A stretch of 64,000 nt of DNA from Haladaptatus litoreus (lineage in GTDB: Archaea > Halobacteriota > Halobacteria > Halobacteriales > Haladaptataceae): assembly GCF_900156425.1 (NCBI RefSeq), contig NZ_FTNO01000006.1, positions 62,001-126,000 on the forward strand. The letters are read 5' to 3'. Under the pieces are notes generated by a model. That model was given only the letters and a program-made list of their open reading frames with translations, was not told the DNA's origin and did not search any database. Below are positions 54,176-62,438 of the stretch, one piece after another (the stretch's first letter is position 1; every line of letters begins with the position of its first letter). A program made the translations under genes and the position numbers.

Positions 54176-55894
54176 ATGCAGATAGCAGAGCAGATTCGCC
54201 CGAAAGAGATGGGCGACCTATTCAGTCAGAATGAGCGACTGAAAATACCCTCGTACCAGAGGAGATATTCCTGGGAGAAAGAACAATTTGAGGATCTCTG
54301 GCGAGATTTAAATAAGACTGGTTCGGAGGGGGGTCACTTCTTCGGTACCATCGTCTTCATGTCGAATATTCACGTCGCGCAGGGAACAAACGAGATAGAT
54401 ATTGTAGATGGACAGCAGCGAATCACGACGGTTTCGATACTACTCTGCGCAATACGAGATCACCTTCGAGAATTCTACGATGAAGACGATACCAACCAAC
54501 GTGTGGAGACTATCGAAGAGGCACTATGGATCGTCAATCGGGATGGAGAGAAACAGGGGATGCGGTTAACTCTCGGGAATCTCGATCACGATAGTTACGA
54601 GAATCTTGTCAACGGGTATGTTAACGAGGTTGAAAATGAAAAGATAGAATTGGCGTACAAGTTCTTCCAAGAACGGCTTGACACAGAGTGTAGAAATTTA
54701 AGTGAGGTGAAAGAATTACACGATCGGATTCTTGATCAGCTGATTTACGTCTCAATCACGGCGAAGGGACATTCTGAAGCATATCAACTGTTCGAAACGA
54801 TGAACAATCGCGGTCTCTCACTATCCCCAATCGATTTGATGAAGAACTATCTCCTAATGAAGGCCTCCAAGCGCGGAGACACAAGCGAAAATCGTGTGGA
54901 AGATCTTTGGGGGGATATCATCCAAAACATCGATAGCCTGTCCGATATCCATGACTCAGGAGAGACGTTTTTCAGGCAGTATTTCATGTCTTCACACCTT
55001 CTCGGAATCAACCAAAAAATTACGAAGAGCAAACTGTACGACCCAACATTCACTGATACGATTGACGAATCCGAGAATGTCGAGGAATTGTTGGAAGACA
55101 TCCGTGAGAAGTCCGCCCTTTTCCGCAGACTCCTCCAACAGGATATCAGTCGGTTCAGTGATAGTGAGAACTCCGAGATCAATCGATTACTCCGGGATGC
55201 AGAGATTGTTTCGATTACCCCGTTTACACTCTTTCTGAGAGCCTTTTCAGAGTCCGATGACGTGGATCTGTTGAAGGAAATCATTCGTAGATCGAATGCT
55301 CTCCTTATTCGACGACAGATCTGTGATCGTAATACTGGCCCTCACGACACCATATTCAATCACTTGGCACAGAACGCGTTCGAATCCGATAATCCAATAC
55401 AGTATATTGTGGATTATCTAGAATCAGAGGGTCGCTTTCCGAACGACGACCAGTTCAGGCGGCACTTTGTACAGGAAGACTTCTCACGGACAGACCGAAC
55501 CAAGTATATCCTCAGTAAGATAGAGGAAATCCACTTCGGTCATGGTGGAAAAGAAGTCGTAGAAAGTCGATACCGAGTCCATATTGAGCATATCCTTCCG
55601 GAGCGTCCAGGTAAAAATCTCACCAAACTTTGGTTAGAGCCGTTCGGTATCACTGAGGACGAACACGACGACTTCAAAAAGCGAATAGGGAATCTCACAC
55701 TTCTGGAAGATGATCCGAACATTAGCGCCTCAAACCGGTCGTTAAAGAAGAAGCAAGAGTACTACACGGAGAACGCGACCGACTTCAAAATGACCCACGA
55801 GCTTGAAGACCAAGACCAATGGGGTATCTCCGAGATTGAAGCGCGAAGTGAGAGATTGGCACAAATCGCAGCAGAAGAAGTTTGGATACTCTAA
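54176..55894 (+). CDS. GmrSD-like DUF262-DUF1524 protein
   Basis: A 572-residue protein with both halves of GmrSD-type type IV restriction enzymes. The N-terminal DUF262 has IPSYQRRYSWEKEQFEDLW and the nucleotide-binding DGQQR at residues 78-82. The C-terminal DUF1524 has the HNH-like HIEHILPE at 469-476, followed by RIGNLTLLEDDPNISASNRS. DUF262 hydrolyses nucleotide and DUF1524 cuts DNA; the family restricts modified phage DNA or uses host PT/methyl marks. It is alone on the plus strand between the methylase and DUF499 genes, with its own promoter, as if inserted. Confidence 0.88.
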   Translation: MQIAEQIRPKEMGDLFSQNERLKIPSYQRRYSWEKEQFEDLWRDLNKTGSEGGHFFGTIVFMSNIHVAQGTNEIDIVDGQQRITTVSILLCAIRDHLREFYDEDDTNQRVETIEEALWIVNRDGEKQGMRLTLGNLDHDSYENLVNGYVNEVENEKIELAYKFFQERLDTECRNLSEVKELHDRILDQLIYVSITAKGHSEAYQLFETMNNRGLSLSPIDLMKNYLLMKASKRGDTSENRVEDLWGDIIQNIDSLSDIHDSGETFFRQYFMSSHLLGINQKITKSKLYDPTFTDTIDESENVEELLEDIREKSALFRRLLQQDISRFSDSENSEINRLLRDAEIVSITPFTLFLRAFSESDDVDLLKEIIRRSNALLIRRQICDRNTGPHDTIFNHLAQNAFESDNPIQYIVDYLESEGRFPNDDQFRRHFVQEDFSRTDRTKYILSKIEEIHFGHGGKEVVESRYRVHIEHILPERPGKNLTKLWLEPFGITEDEHDDFKKRIGNLTLLEDDPNISASNRSLKKKQEYYTENATDFKMTHELEDQDQWGISEIEARSERLAQIAAEEVWIL

Positions 55895-55927
55895 CTCTCG
55901 CTTAATATCGCTGTATTCGCCACGAAG

Positions 55928-58900
55928 TTATTTCTGGAAGCTGATCTCGACCTTTAGACTCGATGCTTCGTCGGGCATCCGCTCAAACAGATCCTGCACC
56001 TTCGTGTACTCCTGTTCGGACCGCAGCGTCAAGCTGACCTGCGTTCGATCGACATCCGCGGTTCCCTGAAGAGCACTGGGAACACCGTCCCTATCCGGAA
56101 GCATGAACGTGACGTCACCGTACTCGACGGTTCCTGTCTGGTGGTTGTTCCGCCACTTGCTTCGCATCGCGGCAACATCGTCGCCATTGTACTCGAATCG
56201 CCACGTCTCCACATCGGTGTCGGCCTTCCGGAATGGGTAGCCGGGTACCCAGTCAGATGCTTTTTCTGAACCAGTCGTATTGACAACGTACTTCGGATCC
56301 TCGTCCTTGCCAATGCTCTCCAGCAGGAACGTCCGCACCATGTACTCGGAGACACTGCTGTCGAACCGGTTGGTAACCTTGTTCACGGTGAACTGGTCGC
56401 CTGGTTCCAGCCCTTCGATGTACTCCAGAATCTGGTCACCGATCCGGTCGGATACCGTCGGGACGATCTTGACTGTCGTCGGCTCACGGTCGCCCAGTGA
56501 CTCCAAGTAGCGACCACCGGCCTCCAACACGTAGTCGTCCACGAGGAACTCATTAACCGCCTCGCGGACGACGGATTCAGTCTCGTCCGGAGGCAGGAAC
56601 ACTGATTCATCAGCACGAATCTCACCGATGATGGTGTCAAGGTTCGCGTAGCCGTCTTCGTTGATCTTCTCCTCGATACGATCCACGAGGTAGGACGCGC
56701 CGATGGTCGTCGCATCACCAACGTCGCGGAGCGTCGCATCGGACTGTGGCTTGTCGAGAATTTCATTGCCGCGGACGATAACGTAGGGGTTCTCACGGTT
56801 CAGCCGACCGATGGCACGCATCACAATGTCTCGACTGTCGCCGTCAATCCAGATCTCGCCGTCTTCGACGAGTTCTATCTCGAAATCGCCAATGTCTAGC
56901 GCGGTTGTGCCACTCCCGAAGCGCTGACGAAGTTCCTGTTCGACGTCATCGACGCCCCACACGTCCACGTCCTTCTGCTGGACGAGTACGGTGTCTAGCG
57001 AGCTCCCGGAGAGATCGTCGCGGAACCCGCCGGTATCACGAGCGAGTACCGGTTTGTCTGAGAGCGCATCGACAGTCGCGTTCAACACGTCATTCGCGCT
57101 ACCGGGAATCGGGAGCTCCGGGTCGCGGAGGAACTGTTCATAGATGTCTTCGACCGAAATTTCGCCCCGTCGCTTTAGAAGATCTTCTGTGATGTTCCAG
57201 ACGTGCGATTGGAGGTCGAACGGATCGGCCGCAGCCGAGTCTGCGATGTTCGTCGCATCGAGTTCTGCTTCGTCAAGGACGAAGACATCGAGATCCATCG
57301 GAGCGGCGAGGTCAAATTCGTTGAGCAAATCGTCGCCGTCGAGTACTTCCCCGTACAGGAGTTGAAGTTCCTCGCGGAGTTCGTTCTCCTCCTGTTCCTT
57401 CATCTCGCGGATCGACGTGCGAATCTCGTCGTCAAGGGATTCGTCAGCAAGTACCTGTCGTGCACCCTCGATGTACCGTGCCTTGTCGATGTACCGCGTG
57501 CCTGATTCAATGGCCTTGTCGCCCGAGGGCTGAACGAATACAAGTGTGTTACGCCACTCTCGTCCACGTCCGCCGTTCGTGATAACCTGTTTGACCTCCT
57601 CCTGGGTCCACTGGTCATCCTTTACCACGACCTTCACCTCACGGTCGTCTGGGATGTCCCGCATATCGTTCGTGCGGAAGCCGACCGGATACGCGTTCGA
57701 ACCGAAGATGTCGGTGATGAAGTCCGCGATCTCGGCCTTCGCCGACGTCTCGGAAACGTCAACGGCCGCGTTCCGGATAAGCGCGTTCGGGTTCTGTCGG
57801 TCGCGGATTGCGTACTTCCCGTTCAGCTTGTGGAGGTGCCACGCAACGCCGTGCAGACGTTCGAGGTTGAGCACCACGTCGGAGATTAAGTCTCCAGTTT
57901 GGTAGGCACCCATGACGATTTCCGAGACTTCTGCGCCTTCTCCTTCGCTGGGCTTCAGCGAGTACAGCAGAATGGTATTCAGGATGCGCCGGCCGTGAGG
58001 GACATTATCTGTGTCAACACGATTTTTGATGTCACCAGTTGCGGCATTCAGGCGTTCGTAGTTGATCTTCGCCAACTCGTCCTCGAACTCGATGGTGTCG
58101 ATGTCCCCGTGGGTGATCAAATCCGTTTGGTCCTGCATCTCCAGGAGAACCTTCGAGAAGAGATAGATCATCCCCCGAGTGTTCTGGTTGCCCTCGTCAG
58201 CGTAGTACCGCGTTTCGAGCGCGTCCAAGAGCACGGGGTGGAACGGATAGAGGTCGTGCATCTCCGACAGCAGATTGTCGGGCAGATCGACGTGCCCCTC
58301 TGCCTGATCATACGCGTCGAAGTATCCGTTGACGATTTCGCGGGCGGCACTCTCGTCCACGGAGTCAATCAGGCGGTGGCGGAGAACCTCGCGCTTGTCC
58401 ACCTGATTATTCATATTGACTTCAACCGCCTGCTCTCGATTCAGAATATCGTGGACTTCCGACCCTTCGCGGAGTACGGAGACGATAGTATAGAGTTCGA
58501 GATCTGAGAGTGCTGTCGATTCGAGGAGTGCCTGCAGGAACGCTTTGTTTGCACTCTTGCGGTCTCCTTGTAGTGTATCGAACCAGTCTTCCAGTTCGTC
58601 CACGAAGAACGCAACCGTCTCGTCGCCGACAGCCTCCTGAATCGTCTGCATATCGGGATATCCACCCGACTCAAACGTCCCAGGATCGTAATCGAGTGCC
58701 TCGAAGAACGGTTCCCAGAGGTACTCGTACTGTTCGTTCTGTATGGCAACCGTAATCGACGTAGCCGACTCCGGGAGCGCATCGTCGAACCCTTCGACCG
58801 AATCACTCGCCCACGCACCTGCTGCCGAGGGGTCGTCGAAACAGTGGTACAATGCTACCATCTGGTGGGACTTCCCACTGCCGTATGGGCCGTAGAGAAT

Positions 58901-59137
58901 GTGTGTCCCTCGTGGGTCATCACCAGTCAGGGAATCGCGGAGAATTGAGAAAGCCTCTCGAAGGCCCTGCGTCATCAATGTCCGCTCGAAGAAGAGTTCA
59001 GCGTCCGATTCGAACTCATCGTCGTCGTCAACGTTGTAGAGTTTTACCTGACCGTCGATCTGTCCTTCTTCTCGAAGCTCACGGCTTAGTATGACCGTAT
59101 CTTCAAGAGTATTTGACAAAGATCCTGTCTGTGCCAT
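55928..59137 (-). CDS. DUF499 large AAA-type ATPase
   Basis: A 1069-residue P-loop ATPase, started at MAQTGSLSN (59137) instead of a TTG at 59170. Walker A is GPYGSGKS at residues 83-90, and Walker B is VAFFVDELEDWFD near residue 180. A STAND-like helical middle contains the conserved GRGREWRNTLVFVQPSGDK. The C-terminal third has several winged-helix-like repeats (EDIYEQFLRDPELPIPGSAN, GDQFTVNKVTNRFDSSVSEY). DUF499 ATPases resemble the large BREX-type ATPases and are consistently linked with DUF1156 methylases and helicases. It is divergently transcribed from the SNF2 gene across 150 bases. Confidence 0.88.
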   Translation of the reverse strand: MAQTGSLSNTLEDTVILSRELREEGQIDGQVKLYNVDDDDEFESDAELFFERTLMTQGLREAFSILRDSLTGDDPRGTHILYGPYGSGKSHQMVALYHCFDDPSAAGAWASDSVEGFDDALPESATSITVAIQNEQYEYLWEPFFEALDYDPGTFESGGYPDMQTIQEAVGDETVAFFVDELEDWFDTLQGDRKSANKAFLQALLESTALSDLELYTIVSVLREGSEVHDILNREQAVEVNMNNQVDKREVLRHRLIDSVDESAAREIVNGYFDAYDQAEGHVDLPDNLLSEMHDLYPFHPVLLDALETRYYADEGNQNTRGMIYLFSKVLLEMQDQTDLITHGDIDTIEFEDELAKINYERLNAATGDIKNRVDTDNVPHGRRILNTILLYSLKPSEGEGAEVSEIVMGAYQTGDLISDVVLNLERLHGVAWHLHKLNGKYAIRDRQNPNALIRNAAVDVSETSAKAEIADFITDIFGSNAYPVGFRTNDMRDIPDDREVKVVVKDDQWTQEEVKQVITNGGRGREWRNTLVFVQPSGDKAIESGTRYIDKARYIEGARQVLADESLDDEIRTSIREMKEQEENELREELQLLYGEVLDGDDLLNEFDLAAPMDLDVFVLDEAELDATNIADSAAADPFDLQSHVWNITEDLLKRRGEISVEDIYEQFLRDPELPIPGSANDVLNATVDALSDKPVLARDTGGFRDDLSGSSLDTVLVQQKDVDVWGVDDVEQELRQRFGSGTTALDIGDFEIELVEDGEIWIDGDSRDIVMRAIGRLNRENPYVIVRGNEILDKPQSDATLRDVGDATTIGASYLVDRIEEKINEDGYANLDTIIGEIRADESVFLPPDETESVVREAVNEFLVDDYVLEAGGRYLESLGDREPTTVKIVPTVSDRIGDQILEYIEGLEPGDQFTVNKVTNRFDSSVSEYMVRTFLLESIGKDEDPKYVVNTTGSEKASDWVPGYPFRKADTDVETWRFEYNGDDVAAMRSKWRNNHQTGTVEYGDVTFMLPDRDGVPSALQGTADVDRTQVSLTLRSEQEYTKVQDLFERMPDEASSLKVEISFQK

Positions 59138-59287
59138 CTTGATAGTTGAATACACCTCAGTGGCACCCAATAAACACTATGGTCCTGGAAATTCAGATCG
59201 AATATTACTTCGGACACCGTGTGATGAGATTGAAAGAGCTTCTCTAGTCACAAAACGTATTTCACGCATACCTTATATTACAGATGT

Positions 59288-61042
59288 ATGGGAAGTTACG
59301 ACCTCGTCGATGTCGAGGTCAATCACGAGTCTGCTGAGGATCTCCTTGATTCGTTGTCGGAGGACGGAAACGATGGTGAGCACCTACAGAGTATTCAGGC
59401 GGCTCGACTCCAAGCAGGACAACCGGATTCAGAGCTTCGGTCGCTGAAAGAGCTGGACGAGAACTCCGTCAAGCTCCTCGAACATCAAGTGGATGCAGCC
59501 TACCGAGCCCTCTTCGAAATGGACGGGAAAGCCCTTCTTGCTGACGAGGTCGGACTCGGGAAGACAATTGAGGTTGGGATGATTCTCAAAGAGATGCACT
59601 TCCGGGAGACAGACGACTCCGTGCTCGTCCTTACGCCTGCACAGTTAGCAAAACAGTGGCAGGCCGAACTCCGTGAGAAATTCGGTCTCGACTTTGTCTG
59701 TAACTACGACGATGAGTTTGAGGATTTTGACGCCCACGACTACATCATCGCGAGCATCGACACTGCGAAGAGCGAAAGACACCGACAGACGGTGCTGGAT
59801 CGTGACTGGGATGTTCTCGTCCTCGACGAAGCACACTACGTCAAGAACGAAGAGACGGATCGCTACGACCTGATCGACCGACTTTCGTACAACTACGCTT
59901 TCTTCCTGACAGCGACGCCGATTCAGAACGAACTGACGGATTTGTACAATGTCGTCTCATTACTTCGACCTGGGCTGTTTGGAACACGCGACGTGTTCCA
60001 TCACTACTTCGTGAACACCAATCAGGAGACGCTCGTAAACAGGAATGAGCTCCAGGAGCGGCTGAACAAAGTAATGATTCGGAACCGGCGAGCGGACACA
60101 GATATTGACTTCACGGATCGAACCATCGATACACGAACGTTCGAACCCACACCCAAGGAACGCGAACTCTACCAAGTGGTTTCCGACTACGTCAAAGGTG
60201 CTTACAGCCAGGACCAGGGTCAAAAGTTGGTGCTGATGCTTCTCCAGAAGGAGGTTGTTAGCAGCCCAGTCGCACTCAAGGGAACTATCGAGAAACGACT
60301 CGATGAACAGTCCGTGCTCACGCACGCGGACGAATTGGAATCCATCTTAGACCTAATCGAAGAGGTCGATACGGTCACGAAACAAGAGCGATTGCTTGAC
60401 ATTGTTGAAGAGGCCCGTGAGAATGTCGAGATGGGGCGAGTCATTGTCTTTACCCAGTTCCGAGCGACTCAGCGGCAAGTTCTCGACCGACTTACTTCGG
60501 AAGGATACACAGTGCATGCATTCCACGGCGGACACTCCAGTAATGAAAAGGAACAGATCGTGAAAGACTTCGAAGAAGAGGGCGGAATCCTCGTTTCGAC
60601 CGATGCGATGAGCGAGGGACGTAATCTTCAGTTCTGTAATATCCTGGTGAATATGGACCTGCCGTGGAATCCGATGCGCGTCGAACAACGCATTGGACGT
60701 GTTCACCGAATCGGACAGAAGCGGGACGTGTTCATATTCAATATGGCGTTGAAAGATACTATTGAGGAGTACGTACTAGAGCGGCTCTACCACAAAATCG
60801 ATTTGTTCAAGCAGAGTGTTGGTGAACTGAGCTCGATTCTGAGTCGGTTGGAGGAATCCGGAACGAGCTTCGAAGACGAGATCTTCGAACGACTCGTCAA
60901 CGCGAATTCCGAAGTCGATCTTGAGAACGACTTCGACGCGATGGCTGTTGACCTACAGGAACAACGTGACCTTGCTAACAAGCTGGAAGAGTTCAACAGC
61001 GGTGTCTTCGAGGGCTTCGATCTGGGGGCCAGCGATGACTGA
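59288..61042 (+). CDS. SNF2-family helicase/translocase of the DUF499 module
   Basis: A 584-residue superfamily 2 translocase. Walker A is DEVGLGKT (residues 86-93), motif II is DEAH at 180-183, and motif III is FFLTATPIQNELTDLYN. The second lobe has FTQFRATQRQVLDRL, then MSEGRNLQFCNILVNMDLPW and motif VI QRIGRVHRIGQ. It contains no nuclease domain, so it probably translocates on or remodels invading DNA. Its last eight bases overlap the start of the coiled-coil zinc-ribbon gene, indicating an obligate partner. It shares a divergent promoter region with the DUF499 ATPase. Confidence 0.9.
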   Translation: MGSYDLVDVEVNHESAEDLLDSLSEDGNDGEHLQSIQAARLQAGQPDSELRSLKELDENSVKLLEHQVDAAYRALFEMDGKALLADEVGLGKTIEVGMILKEMHFRETDDSVLVLTPAQLAKQWQAELREKFGLDFVCNYDDEFEDFDAHDYIIASIDTAKSERHRQTVLDRDWDVLVLDEAHYVKNEETDRYDLIDRLSYNYAFFLTATPIQNELTDLYNVVSLLRPGLFGTRDVFHHYFVNTNQETLVNRNELQERLNKVMIRNRRADTDIDFTDRTIDTRTFEPTPKERELYQVVSDYVKGAYSQDQGQKLVLMLLQKEVVSSPVALKGTIEKRLDEQSVLTHADELESILDLIEEVDTVTKQERLLDIVEEARENVEMGRVIVFTQFRATQRQVLDRLTSEGYTVHAFHGGHSSNEKEQIVKDFEEEGGILVSTDAMSEGRNLQFCNILVNMDLPWNPMRVEQRIGRVHRIGQKRDVFIFNMALKDTIEEYVLERLYHKIDLFKQSVGELSSILSRLEESGTSFEDEIFERLVNANSEVDLENDFDAMAVDLQEQRDLANKLEEFNSGVFEGFDLGASDD

Positions 61043-62192
61043 TGCTGAGGTCCCCGTTACACAATCTACAGTAGAGCGGTTTACCGAACGGTATCTCCGC
61101 TCTATTGGCTGTTCCATCAAAAGAAGCGAGAATCACTGGGTAGTTACGGTTCCCGATGGAACGGAGACCGATCTCTCTGCCGGAAGTCATACACTTGCCT
61201 GTGGTAAAGATTCAGATCAGGTTGATAACGCAGAGCATCTGAATCCAGAAAGCGAATTCTTCCAACGAATTCTTCGTGAAGCGATTGGACGGTCTCCAAC
61301 CGGTAAACTGTCGATAGGGGGTGAAACGGATGTCGAACTCCCCGATTGGATTCAGAACAGTGCCGTCGAAGTGCGGAACGCGCAGTTCACTCCGTATTAT
61401 GACCGCACAGCAGCCGTGTTTTTATTCCGAATAGGTATCGAAACCGTCAGTGAATATCAACAAGAATTCCTACGCGCTGTTGCTATGGACGCGCGGTCAG
61501 AAGAACATCTGCCGAAGTTGGAGGACACGTTCCTTGAAGTGACCTCGATAGACGCGGAGACAGACACTAATGATCGATCACACTTCACAGAGACGGATGT
61601 GCAGCCGCTCCTCGATATGGCTCGTGACCTGCTTCTCGATGGCATTGAGGAACGAATCGATGAAATCCATCGAGAGGCCTCACGTGCTGCTGATGCGGAA
61701 GTCGAAGAGTATCGTCAGATGCAACAGCAGCGGATTCAGGAATTGGAAGAAGAGCACTCGAATCTATCGTCCAAGATTAACGAACTGAGTGAGGCGATCA
61801 ATACCGGGGACCCGGATGCACGTGTCCAGGCTCTCAAGAAACGAAAGGAACTCAAATCGGAATACGACGATATCGGGGATACGCTCAACGAGTTGCGAGA
61901 ACGTCGTGACAAAGGATTTCCTGAACAACAGCGTGAGATCCGGAAGAGACATTCCCTTGATGTGCAGGTTACTCCCCTCACTGTGACAGAAGTCGAGTAC
62001 GAGCAAGGCGAAGTAGATCTCGAACTGACTAAGGGTAAAACAAAACGAATCGAGACTATTGGATATGGAGTTGGAATCGGAATAACAGATACCGTAAGGT
62101 GTTCATCATGCGGCCAGGAGCTCACCAAGCAAAATCCACTTCATACGATAGAAGAAGGAGTTCGATGTATGGAGTGTATTGAAAACTTATGA
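61035..62192 (+). CDS. Coiled-coil zinc-ribbon partner of the SNF2 helicase
   Basis: A 385-residue protein starting MTDAEVPVTQ at 61035, overlapping the helicase gene by eight bases. The N-terminal alpha/beta part (VERFTERYLRSIGCSIKRSE then WVVTVPDG) is followed by a long coiled coil at about residues 205-310 (RQMQQQRIQELEEEHSNLSS then KINELSEAI). A C-terminal zinc ribbon has CSSCGQ and CMEC. In other genomes this domain set can be fused to the C-terminus of similar helicases, so it is probably a split helicase accessory subunit. The helicase partnership is inferred from gene coupling. Confidence 0.7.
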   Translation: MTDAEVPVTQSTVERFTERYLRSIGCSIKRSENHWVVTVPDGTETDLSAGSHTLACGKDSDQVDNAEHLNPESEFFQRILREAIGRSPTGKLSIGGETDVELPDWIQNSAVEVRNAQFTPYYDRTAAVFLFRIGIETVSEYQQEFLRAVAMDARSEEHLPKLEDTFLEVTSIDAETDTNDRSHFTETDVQPLLDMARDLLLDGIEERIDEIHREASRAADAEVEEYRQMQQQRIQELEEEHSNLSSKINELSEAINTGDPDARVQALKKRKELKSEYDDIGDTLNELRERRDKGFPEQQREIRKRHSLDVQVTPLTVTEVEYEQGEVDLELTKGKTKRIETIGYGVGIGITDTVRCSSCGQELTKQNPLHTIEEGVRCMECIENL

Positions 62193-62438
62193 GATAAAAC
62201 AATAACAGTACGAATAATTCAGGCCTGTGTCAAGGAGGTAAAACCTGTTCGGATGTAATCGGTACTCTGGTTGTGGCTACTATTAATCGTCAATTTAAAA
62301 ATTGCTAGCAATTCCAATCCGTAAAACTTCGGTCCAATCCATAGCTAGGGTGTATTTGGTACCTGATTTCTCGCTATCTCACTCGTTGGCGTGTGGATAA
62401 CCATCTGTTCAATCATTCAACTGTAGATGGACCCAAGA
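62193..62438. other. AT-rich convergent intergenic region
   Basis: No gene or clear repeat was found. Base composition becomes noticeably AT-richer from here to the right edge than in the preceding module, consistent with a different origin for the last gene. Confidence 0.4.

Noticed and set aside
50834..62192. Calling the module a complete BREX, DISARM or Dnd-Pbe system
   Set aside because: No PglZ phosphatase, BrxA, DUF1998 helicase, phospholipase-D protein or DndCDE genes are present in the window, so only partial resemblance can be stated.
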